Assembly: GCA_016235145.1 (NCBI GenBank)
Contig: JACRLV010000030.1
Span: 1-34,049 of the forward strand
Source of the DNA: Planctomycetota bacterium
GTDB taxonomy: Bacteria > Planctomycetota > Phycisphaerae > UBA1845 > Fen-1342
Direction: 5' to 3'
Length of the DNA stretch: 34,049 nucleotides
Part shown: positions 1 through 5,724 of the stretch, in pieces
Layout of the letters: each line of letters starts with the position of its first letter
Numbering within the stretch: position 1 is the first letter of the stretch
The notes under the pieces: generated by a model
Database searches by the model: none
Told to the model about the DNA's origin: nothing
Seen by the model: only the letters and a program-made list of their open reading frames with translations
Program-made: the position numbers and the translations under genes

Positions 1-12
1 CAGGGGATCGGC

Positions 13-942
13 ATGAGCGTTGTCGTGGATACGGGGCTTTCATCGCGGGCGATCGTGGGGCGTTTCTATCGGCGGCTGGAGGAATTCGCCCAGTCGGCCT
101 GGTGGACGAAGCTGGCGATGCGTTTTGCCAGCACCCAGGAAAGCGAAACGTACAAGTGGCTCGGCATGGTGCCGCAGGTGCGGGAGTGGAAAGGCGGGCG
201 CGTCGTCAGGCCGCTGCGGGCGCAGGGCGTGACGATCGTCAACAAGGTATGGGAATCGACGATTCGGGTCGACGCCGACGAGGCGCGGCGCGACAAGACG
301 GGGCAGATCCTGATCCGCGTGAACGAGATGGCGCGGCGGGTGGCGACGCATCCGAACAAGCTGCTGACCGACCTGATTTCGGCCGGCGCCAGCAGCAACG
401 GCTATGACGGCGCGGCGTATTTCGGAGCGACGCACAGCGAAGGCGACTCGGGCACGCAGAGCAACAGCGTCACGTACGACGCGGCGACGCCGACCGCGCC
501 GACCGACGACGAGATGTACCAGGCGATCGTCAAGGGCATCTCGCAGATCGTGAGCTTCAAGGACGACCAGGCCGAGCCGATGAACGAGTCGGCGCGGGAG
601 TTTCTGGCGGTCGTGCCGATGCCGTTCCTGTCGCCGACGCTGGTGGCGCTGTCCGCCAAGCAGATCAACTCCTCGAGCAATCCGCTGGCGAGCGAGGGGC
701 CGTTCCGCGTGACGTGGGTCGCGAACCCGCGGCTGGGCTGGACGGACAAGTTCGCGATCTTCCGCACGGACGGGCAGTCGCGGCCGTTCATCTTCCAGGA
801 GGAGCTGCCGGTGCAGGTGCAAGTCCTGGCCGAGGGCAGCGAACTGGAAGCGAACGAGAACCAGCACCAGTACGGCGTGAAAGCCGTACACGAGGCGGGG
901 TACGGGTTCTGGCAGGACTCCTGTCTGGTGACGTTTGTCTGA
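13..942 (+). CDS. Mu-like prophage major head subunit (gpT family)
   Basis: The 309-residue protein resembles the Mu gpT major head subunit family (recognised by eye). This is the capsid shell protein of Mu-like phages, and its length is close to the usual ~300 residues. Typical features are the N-terminal segment ending in 'KWLGMVPQVREW', the central 'HPNKLLTDLI' helix followed by 'YDGAAYFGATHS', and a C-terminal beta-rich part ending 'GYGFWQDSCLVTFV'. The ATG at 13 has an AGGGG about 8 bases upstream, right at the window edge, so earlier phage genes (protease/scaffold) probably lie to the left. It is followed at 161 bp by a gp36/DUF1320-type gene, the expected order in Mu-like head modules. 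There is no signal peptide or membrane segment. Whether the element is an active prophage, a remnant or domesticated cannot be told here. Confidence 0.85.
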   Translation: MSVVVDTGLSSRAIVGRFYRRLEEFAQSAWWTKLAMRFASTQESETYKWLGMVPQVREWKGGRVVRPLRAQGVTIVNKVWESTIRVDADEARRDKTGQILIRVNEMARRVATHPNKLLTDLISAGASSNGYDGAAYFGATHSEGDSGTQSNSVTYDAATPTAPTDDEMYQAIVKGISQIVSFKDDQAEPMNESAREFLAVVPMPFLSPTLVALSAKQINSSSNPLASEGPFRVTWVANPRLGWTDKFAIFRTDGQSRPFIFQEELPVQVQVLAEGSELEANENQHQYGVKAVHEAGYGFWQDSCLVTFV

Positions 943-952
943 TGGCGAACGG

Positions 953-990
953 GTGGGAAGGTGGGAAGGTGGAACGTGGGAAGGTGAGAG
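953..990. repeat. GTGGGAAG short tandem repeat
   Basis: Four to five consecutive 7-8 bp units (GTGGGAAG, GTGGGAAG, GTGGAAC, GTGGGAAG, GTGAGAG) lie in the 161-bp gap after the head gene. They look like the low-complexity intergenic repeats seen scattered in some bacterial genomes. No function is evident. Confidence 0.7.
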
Positions 991-1103
991 CGAGCAATCA
1001 CTACTGGCGGCGCTGGGTTGGCACAGGAGCGGTCGTGGTTTCCGCTTTCCCCTTTGCCGCGTTTTCACTTCCCGGCAGGGAATGAGCGAAGAGGAGATCG
1101 GCT

Positions 1104-1556
1104 GTGGCGTATGTCACGCTTCAACAACTGAAAGACCGGCTCGGGGCGAGCGCGTATGCACGGCTGACGGATCGGGCCGCGGGCACGACGGCCAGCGACG
1201 TCGTCGGGCAGCAGATCGTCGATGAGGCTGAGGCGGATGCGAACAGCCGGCTGGCGGTGCGGTATGCGACGCCGGTGGATCTGGCGGCGCGGCCGGAAGT
1301 CGCCACGGTGTTGGCGGCGCGGGTGCTGGATCTGGCCGAAGCGCTGGCGTGGCACACGTCGCCGCTGATGGGCGACGTGCCGGATCGGGTGCGGCTGCTG
1401 CGCGCGGATGCGGTGCGGTGGTTCGAGCAGGTGGCGGCGGGGCGAATCCACCTGCCGGCTGCCGCACCGCCGGGCTCGACGGCGGCGGTGGACGACGCGG
1501 CGCGGAGTTCGGGCGGCGGGCGGGCGTTCACCGCCGGCGAGTTGGATGGGCTGTGA
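1104..1556 (+). CDS. Phage gp36-like protein (DUF1320 family)
   Basis: The 150-residue protein resembles the DUF1320/Mu gp36 family, small proteins of the head-completion region of Mu-like phages. The start is a GTG at 1104 with a GAGGAG Shine-Dalgarno 7 bases upstream, giving N-terminus 'MAYVTLQQLKDRLG'. The following 'VVGQQIVDEAEADANSRLAVRYATPVD' is the family-typical helix in which short repeats of hydrophobic residues pack. The C-terminal ~40 residues are Ala/Gly-rich and low in complexity. Position directly after a gpT-type head gene supports the assignment. Its exact structural role (adaptor or stopper) is inferred from the family, not seen here. Confidence 0.8.
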   Translation: MAYVTLQQLKDRLGASAYARLTDRAAGTTASDVVGQQIVDEAEADANSRLAVRYATPVDLAARPEVATVLAARVLDLAEALAWHTSPLMGDVPDRVRLLRADAVRWFEQVAAGRIHLPAAAPPGSTAAVDDAARSSGGGRAFTAGELDGL

Positions 1557-1577
1557 GTCTCTCGGAGGCGAGCGGCG

Positions 1578-1859
1578 ATGGATGAGATTCTCCGGCAGGC
1601 GTTTTCGCTGGGTATTTCCGGGTTGCTGTTCGTGATGTGGTGGCACGAGCGGCGCGAGCGGCTGGGGAGTACGGCGGGTCTGGACACGTGCGGCCGGGAC
1701 AAGGCGACGTTGACGGACATGACGACGAACCTGGTGAGCGTGATCCGCAACAACACGGACGTGCTGGCGGCGCTGCGCGAGGAGTTGCGGGCGCATCGAC
1801 AGGCCGAGGGGCAGTGGATGGGGATGTTGATGGAGCGGGTGGAGCGGTTGGGGGAGTAA
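1578..1859 (+). CDS. Small phage-region protein, N-terminal membrane segment plus coiled coil
   Basis: A 93-residue protein not recognised as a named family. The ATG at 1578 follows GGAGG with 9-base spacing. Residues ~9-22 ('SLGISGLLFVMWW') form one hydrophobic segment followed immediately by a positive 'HERRERL', so the N-terminus is probably anchored with the rest cytoplasmic. Residues ~45-93 are strongly helical and charged (for example 'DVLAALREELRAHRQ') and could form a coiled coil. The architecture of one membrane helix plus an amphipathic helix resembles small phage lysis accessory proteins of the XhlA type. That is only an analogy. Confidence 0.6.
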   Translation: MDEILRQAFSLGISGLLFVMWWHERRERLGSTAGLDTCGRDKATLTDMTTNLVSVIRNNTDVLAALREELRAHRQAEGQWMGMLMERVERLGE

Positions 1860-1860
1860 G

Positions 1861-1948
1861 CCCTCATCCCGACCCTCTCCCGGAGTACCGGGAGAGGGGG
1901 GAAGAACTCCCTCACCCGGTTCCTCTCCCGGGGTACCGGAAGAGGGGG
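1861..1948. repeat. Two tandem 48-bp-period hairpin repeats (CCCTCTCCCGG)
   Basis: Two copies of a ~40-bp REP-like unit start at 1861 and 1909. Copy one holds a perfect 11-bp stem (CCCTCTCCCGG-AGTA-CCGGGAGAGGG, 1873-1898). Copy two is a 10-bp stem with one mismatch (1922-1945). Each is preceded by CCCTCA(T/C)CC. Such CCCTCTCCC/GGGAGAGGG hairpins are common dispersed intergenic repeats. Here they sit between two phage-region genes, so the block was probably acquired in the host. Confidence 0.85.
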
Positions 1949-1966
1949 ACATAGAAAGGAGTTACT

Positions 1967-2224
1967 GTGGATTTGAAACAGGCGGCACAGGCGGTAGATG
2001 GGCGGACGGCGCGGGCTTTTGTGAGCGCGGCGCGGCATTTCATTGACGCGCTGCTGATCGAGGGGCAGCGCGTGGCGAGCACGGCGACGCCGCCGGCGGG
2101 CGGCTGGCTGAGCTCGGAGGAGCTGCGCGGGGCGACGCAACGGATGTCGGAAGCGATCGCGGCGGAGCGGTGGGTGGACGGCGCGCTGGCGGTGGTGCGG
2201 GTGCTGGTGTTGTTGGGAATTTGA
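1967..2224 (+). CDS. Small hypothetical protein of the phage-like region
   Basis: An 85-residue protein with no recognised family. The GTG start at 1967 is chosen because AAAGGAG lies 5-6 bases upstream, just after the hairpin repeats. The protein is predicted mostly helical and Ala-rich. It has a Pro/Gly break 'ATPPAGGWLSSEELR' near the middle and a hydrophobic C-terminus 'ALAVVRVLVLLGI', which could be a short membrane-associated tail. It lies in the same strand run as the head genes and is likely expressed with them. Function unknown. Confidence 0.55.
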   Translation: MDLKQAAQAVDGRTARAFVSAARHFIDALLIEGQRVASTATPPAGGWLSSEELRGATQRMSEAIAAERWVDGALAVVRVLVLLGI

Positions 2225-2315
2225 GGCGCAGGCACGAAGGCACGGAGGCACGCAGGTTCGGAAATGCCTCGTGTCTGACGGGCTGGGGGCGACGGCGAGA
2301 AATCGGAGGTGCGGC

Positions 2316-2492
2316 GTGGATCGGGTGAAGGTGACTGTGGAGCGGACGGATTCGGACGGGCGGACGCGGGCGCTGGACACGTTCGTGTACGAACTGCCGA
2401 TGAGCGCGGAGCAGACGGCGAGCGTCGGGCAGGCCGTGACGGACAAGCTCGAGAAGCTGAGCGCGGCGGCGGCGATCCAGGGCGGGCGATGA
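2316..2492 (+). CDS. Very small hypothetical protein (58 aa), phage-like region
   Basis: The ORF track opens this frame at 2271. The better start is the GTG at 2316, which has GGAGG 6 bases upstream (2305-2309), giving a 58-residue acidic protein. The N-terminal half alternates in a beta-like way ('VKVTVERTD', 'RALDTFVYELP'), followed by a helix ('AEQTASVGQAVTDKLEKLS'). The stop codon overlaps the next ATG as ATGA at 2489-2492, so translation of the two is probably coupled. No family recognised. Confidence 0.55.
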   Translation: MDRVKVTVERTDSDGRTRALDTFVYELPMSAEQTASVGQAVTDKLEKLSAAAAIQGGR

Positions 2493-3112
2493 AAGCGGGG
2501 GTGGGTATGAAGGGAATTTGGATCACGGTCGGTCTGGCGTGCTGCGGATGCACGGCGGAGTCGACGCGGCTGGCGATCGAGACGCAGCAGCGGGCCGACC
2601 AGGTGCAGGAGGCGCTGTTCGAACGGCAGCACGAGGGGCTGAACGTGCTGCTGTTTCGCGACGTCGTGCGGCGGCTGGAGACGGGTGGCGACGCGAAATT
2701 CTCGGCGGCGCAGCGCGATGTGCTGAATGAGGCCTGGAATGAGCGCGACTTGATCGAGTTCTGGCGCGTGCAGTTCGAGCGGGCCACGGCGCTGCGGATG
2801 ATCGGCGTGGATGCGAAGTTGTACGGCGAGCAGTCGATCGTCGATCTGCTGATCAAGAACATCGAGAGGGGCAGGAAAGAGAGGAAACAGATGAGCGAAA
2901 GTAGTACTGGTTTGGCGCGGTGGTTTTGGCCGCTTCAAAGCCGCAAGGTGCAGGTGGCGGTGGCCACGGTGCTCGTGGCGTGGCTTGCGCAGGCGGGGAT
3001 CGTTTTGAACGAGGAAAGCGTGGTCAACGTGTTGGCGATCGGGGCGGCCCTGATCCTCGGCATCGCACACGAAGACGCCGCGGCGAAGCGCGCCGCGGGC
3101 GGCGGGGAGTAG
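2489..3112 (+). CDS. Lipoprotein-like N-terminal region fused in frame to a holin-like two-helix C-terminal region
   Basis: The track's 267-residue ORF begins too early. The ATG at 2489 overlaps the preceding stop (ATGA) and gives 207 residues. A second ATG at 2507 ('MKGIWITVGLACCGC') follows a G-rich stretch and would start an even better signal sequence with a lipobox-like Cys cluster. Residues ~25-130 are charged and helical. The last ~73 residues hold one or two hydrophobic helices ('VQVAVATVLVAWLAQAGIVL' and 'VVNVLAIGAALILGIA') ending in a charged tail 'HEDAAAKRAAGGGE', the layout of a small phage holin. A good internal start exists at 2891 (separate entry). Possible lysis-related role; inferred only from layout and phage context. 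Confidence 0.55.
   Translation: MKAGVGMKGIWITVGLACCGCTAESTRLAIETQQRADQVQEALFERQHEGLNVLLFRDVVRRLETGGDAKFSAAQRDVLNEAWNERDLIEFWRVQFERATALRMIGVDAKLYGEQSIVDLLIKNIERGRKERKQMSESSTGLARWFWPLQSRKVQVAVATVLVAWLAQAGIVLNEESVVNVLAIGAALILGIAHEDAAAKRAAGGGE
2891..3112 (+). CDS. Possible separately initiated holin-like protein (internal in-frame start)
   Basis: Within the 2489-3112 ORF an in-frame ATG at 2891 is preceded by AGAGAGGA with about 6-base spacing, one of the best Shine-Dalgarno sites in this region. It would give a 73-residue protein 'MSESSTGLARWFWPL...' with two hydrophobic segments and a charged C-terminus, typical of small holins. The full-length and short forms could both be made. The two genes could also have become joined by loss of an intervening stop. 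No direct evidence for either. Confidence 0.4.
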   Translation: MSESSTGLARWFWPLQSRKVQVAVATVLVAWLAQAGIVLNEESVVNVLAIGAALILGIAHEDAAAKRAAGGGE

Positions 3113-3115
3113 GCG

Positions 3116-3307
3116 ATGCCTGCGGAAACGTTGGCCGCGGCGCGGGCGGCGGCACGTGCGAGCGCGATCGTGGTGGAGGAAATTGCGGCGGGCCTGGCGC
3201 GCTGGGCCGAGCGCGACGACGCGCTGCACGGAATCGAAGCAAAAGACGCGCTGCGGCGCATGAGCGAAGAATTGGCGCGCGAAGCGGAGCGGTTGCGAAA
3301 CGTGTAG
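3116..3307 (+). CDS. Small Ala-rich helical protein, end of phage-like block
   Basis: A 63-residue protein starting 3 bases after the preceding stop, with GGGGAG just upstream of the ATG at 3116. It is Ala/Glu/Arg-rich and helical throughout, with heptad-like spacing ('ALRRMSEELAREAERL'), so it may be a short coiled coil. No family recognised. It is the last plus-strand ORF before a tandem-repeat block and convergent host genes, so it marks the right boundary of the phage-like segment. Confidence 0.5.
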   Translation: MPAETLAAARAAARASAIVVEEIAAGLARWAERDDALHGIEAKDALRRMSEELAREAERLRNV

Positions 3308-3347
3308 GTTCGAGCCGGATAGCGGTGAGGTTGCAGGCCGGGAAAAT

Positions 3348-3501
3348 GCAGCCGGGGGCGGCTGCGGTACATTCGCCCGCGGTACATGCGGCTGCGGGAC
3401 AAGCGAAAGGCAGCCGGGGGCGGCTGCGGTACATTCGCCCGCGGTACATGCGGCTGCGGGACAAGCGAAAGGCAGCCGGGGGCGGCTGCGGGACATGCGG
3501 C
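3348..3501. repeat. 62-bp tandem repeat, about 2.5 copies
   Basis: Units start at 3348, 3410 and 3472. The first two are essentially identical over 62 bp and the third is partial. Each begins with the palindrome GCAGCCGGGGGCGGCTGC and contains GCGGTACAT twice with small variations. The block sits between the phage-like genes and a host lipoprotein gene. A length-variable minisatellite is likely, so copy number could differ between strains or be collapsed in assembly. Confidence 0.85.
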
Positions 3502-3515
3502 GGCGGTGCTCACGA

Positions 3516-3565
3516 AGAAAAAGGCCCGCGGTGCGGACCCGAGATTCAGGTCGCCCGCACCGCGG
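3516..3565 (-). terminator. Rho-independent terminator for the lipoprotein gene
   Basis: Read on the minus strand, an 11-bp perfect stem (CCGCGGTGCGG / CCGCACCGCGG, 3526-3536 with 3555-3565) is followed after GGCC by a run of five T (3518-3522). It lies about 37 bases past the stop codon of the minus-strand gene ending at 3602. Confidence 0.8.
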
Positions 3566-3601
3566 AGCCGCACGCACGAATTGTCAGCGCAACCGACGGT
3601 G

Positions 3602-4663
3602 TTATGGCACGTCGACGCGCGAGTCGAAATCCTGGATGACGCTGCCGCTGGAGTCCGTCACACGCCAGACCAACTGGGGAACGGGCGGGTTGCGGTCGTC
3701 ACGGAGGAAGACGTAGTCGATTCGGCCGCCGCGGGCGAACTGGTTGCAGGCTCGATTCCGCACCGCAATGGTCGGGGGCAGAAGCGATTGTTCTCCCTGG
3801 CTGAGCAACGCTGTGGTGAAACACTCGCAGCCGGTCCCCTGAATTTCCTCGGGAACGCGCCGATTGGATCCCTGTCCGAGTTGGTTGCTGCCGGCAGGAA
3901 TGTCATCCTCGGCGACGTAATAGAACGAATCTTGCGTGCACTCATCGAAAGACCCGATGACCGTCCCGCCTTCGCAGGGCTGCGGGTCGCCCCGGCTGAC
4001 ACGCAGGGAGCCGCCGGATGAACCGCCGGGGTTGTGGAACAAAATCACGTTGGGGACTGGCACCCGTTCGCCGGCGGAGGTGAAAAAGTTGTCGTAGGTC
4101 GGTGTTCCGGTGCCCTGCGCCGGTCCAATCGCCGAGCTGAGCGCATCGTCGCCGGTGCCGGCGCCGCGGAATCTCCCATCGCGATGGAAGTAGTACAGAG
4201 CCGGGCCCTGAATGCAGAAACTGCCGAACGTAAGCGGAGTGCCGCCATCGGGGATGAGCCGATAGCCGAAGGAAGTGTAAAGTTCGATGTCGTCGGTACA
4301 CACCGCTCCTTCCGGATACTGATCGCTATTCACGAACGCCACGAATACGACGAAGTAGTGGATGTAGTCGTCTGGGTCCAGATTGCGCATGGAGATGCGG
4401 ACGAACTTGCGGGCGAGCGTTTCGTCGCACGGATCGAGCGGCGCGCTTGAACCGCCCGGGCCGAAGGCGCCGCTTCCGCCGCCGCCGCCGCCGCCGGTCG
4501 TGGGTTCGCCGGTGAACGGACCGTTGCGGAAAATCTGCGAGCCAAGGAGGTAGGCGGAGTCTCCATTGAGAGAGCCGCAGCCCGCCAGCCATGTCCACGC
4601 CAAGCCGACCGCGCAAGCGAAGGCGGCGGCGGGGCGAACCCAATTTCGAATTGTTCTTCGCAT
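3602..4663 (-). CDS. Hypothetical lipoprotein with poly-Gly linker
   Basis: A 353-residue exported lipoprotein of unknown function. The track opens at 4735, but the ATG at 4663 gives a clean signal: 'MRRTIRNW' positive start, a hydrophobic core and lipobox 'LAGC' about residue 28. A GGAG lies ~12 bases upstream. After the lipidated Cys there is a flexible 'GGGGGGGSG' linker, then a Cys-containing globular region with several aromatic beta-like strands ('DYIHYFVVFVAFV', 'FGYRLIPDGGTPLTFG'). At least eight Cys residues suggest disulfides in the exported protein. It is monocistronic: a terminator follows and no same-strand gene lies close upstream. The family is not recognised. Confidence 0.7.
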   Translation of the reverse strand: MRRTIRNWVRPAAAFACAVGLAWTWLAGCGSLNGDSAYLLGSQIFRNGPFTGEPTTGGGGGGGSGAFGPGGSSAPLDPCDETLARKFVRISMRNLDPDDYIHYFVVFVAFVNSDQYPEGAVCTDDIELYTSFGYRLIPDGGTPLTFGSFCIQGPALYYFHRDGRFRGAGTGDDALSSAIGPAQGTGTPTYDNFFTSAGERVPVPNVILFHNPGGSSGGSLRVSRGDPQPCEGGTVIGSFDECTQDSFYYVAEDDIPAGSNQLGQGSNRRVPEEIQGTGCECFTTALLSQGEQSLLPPTIAVRNRACNQFARGGRIDYVFLRDDRNPPVPQLVWRVTDSSGSVIQDFDSRVDVP

Positions 4664-4919
4664 CTGGAAAGCTCCAACCCGCGAGCGAGCAAGGGCGCTT
4701 ATCGCGCTGTGCGGCTCGACATTCGCGCGGCGCACAGGTCTCGCGAGGCGTAGAATTTATACCGGGACACCAGGTTTCCGGCAAGCGTCGCTCGATCACG
4801 CAAACTCACCGAAACCGCTCCCGGAAGCTGGAGAACCGGGATTCGGCTGGCGTGAACCGAATACAGATCCAAACAGCACGCCGGGGCTTCCGCGGCACCC
4901 TCATTCGAGGGGCGGCGAA
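4664..4919. other. Intergenic region without recognised gene
   Basis: This stretch lies between the lipoprotein start and the 122-bp palindromic element. Plus-strand ORFs here are antisense or low-complexity shadows with no start signal. It presumably contains the promoter of the lipoprotein gene, but no convincing -35/-10 pair was seen. Confidence 0.4.
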
Positions 4920-5041
4920 CTAGTGTAGCCAGTCAGAAATAGTGCATCGCGGGTGGTACGGGCGTCTCGCCCGTTGTCCGACCCGGGCGGGACGCCCGGA
5001 CCACCCTGTTAAGATGCAAACAGCGCGACTAACTACACTAG
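4920..5041. mobile_element. 122-bp palindromic MITE-like element
   Basis: The ends are exact inverted repeats CTAGTGTAG (4920-4928) and CTACACTAG (5033-5041). The whole element folds as one imperfect hairpin: CTAGTGTAG..CAGTC, GCATC and GGGTGGT(A)CGGGCGTC(T)CGCCCG on the left pair with their complements on the right, around a centre near 4980. No coding capacity. The right end overlaps the stop codon of the minus-strand gene ending at 5038. Confidence 0.8.
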
Positions 5042-5715
5042 CGCATGATCCAACGAGAAAGCACAAGCTCCGGCTCCTGGCCGGGGCGAGCGGACTCAGA
5101 GCCGGGGACGGCATAGCGCAGCTCGAGCGTCTTGCGAAGCGTGAAGTACTTCGGGTTCACAGTTATTTCGTGTTGCTGGCCGTCCTGGCCGGTAACGGCT
5201 TGCTTCTCCGGCTTGGACTGGTCATAGGACGGGTTTTTCAGCAGCCGCGCTTCGCCGCTGATCCCGGCGACGAAGATCGAGAAGTTGTTTACCGTCACGT
5301 CGGCGGCCCGCCAGATCGCGACGGACTCGCGGGCGTTGTCCGCGCCGCTGGGAAGGTCGCCGATGGCGCTGACCGGGTCAAGCAGGTGCGGGTGGGTGGC
5401 CTGGTGGCGCAAGCGGATCGCCTCGAACACCGCGTTGCTGATGGCGGAGTCGGTCTCGATCACGCGCAGGTCTTCGGTGACGAGCTGAATCGTCGGAAAG
5501 AAACGCTGCGTCACGGCGCTGTTGTTGGTGACTTTGTACACCAGATAGAAATAGGTCGTGCCGCCGACGTCGATCTTTCGCGGCGGGTTCAGGTAGGTGA
5601 ACTCCATCTCCCACGAGACCGGCGTCATGGCGGGCGCGGGTCCGACGCCGACTTCCTTGGCGCCCTGGTCGACGGGCGAGACGAGCAATGCGAGCAGCGA
5701 GATCCAGGCGATCAT
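5038..5715 (-). CDS. Hypothetical exported protein
   Basis: A 225-residue protein with a short signal peptide ('MIAWISLLALLVSPVDQG') and a beta-rich body ('WEMEFTYLNPPRKIDVGG', 'TTYFYLVYKVTNNS'). The body suggests an immunoglobulin-like or DUF-type periplasmic domain, but no named family is recognised. The ATG at 5715 has TAGGAG 6-7 bases upstream. It starts 9 bases after the restored stop of the HEAT/pseudo-receiver gene (5725), so the two form an operon and probably act together in the periplasm. The stop codon TAG (5038-5040) belongs to the terminal repeat of the palindromic element, so the natural C-terminus may have been altered by its insertion. Confidence 0.7.
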   Translation of the reverse strand: MIAWISLLALLVSPVDQGAKEVGVGPAPAMTPVSWEMEFTYLNPPRKIDVGGTTYFYLVYKVTNNSAVTQRFFPTIQLVTEDLRVIETDSAISNAVFEAIRLRHQATHPHLLDPVSAIGDLPSGADNARESVAIWRAADVTVNNFSIFVAGISGEARLLKNPSYDQSKPEKQAVTGQDGQQHEITVNPKYFTLRKTLELRYAVPGSESARPGQEPELVLSRWIMR

Positions 5716-5724
5716 CAGAGGCTC

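Noticed and set aside
3348-3501. Possible CRISPR array
   Set aside because: The 62-bp units are contiguous with no unique spacers, and there are only 2.5 copies.
1121-3577. 818-residue minus-strand ORF across the phage-like region
   Set aside because: Arg/Pro/Ser/Ala-rich composition, antisense to several ORFs with good ribosome sites, and it reads through hairpin repeats and the 62-bp tandem repeat. It is a GC-driven shadow.
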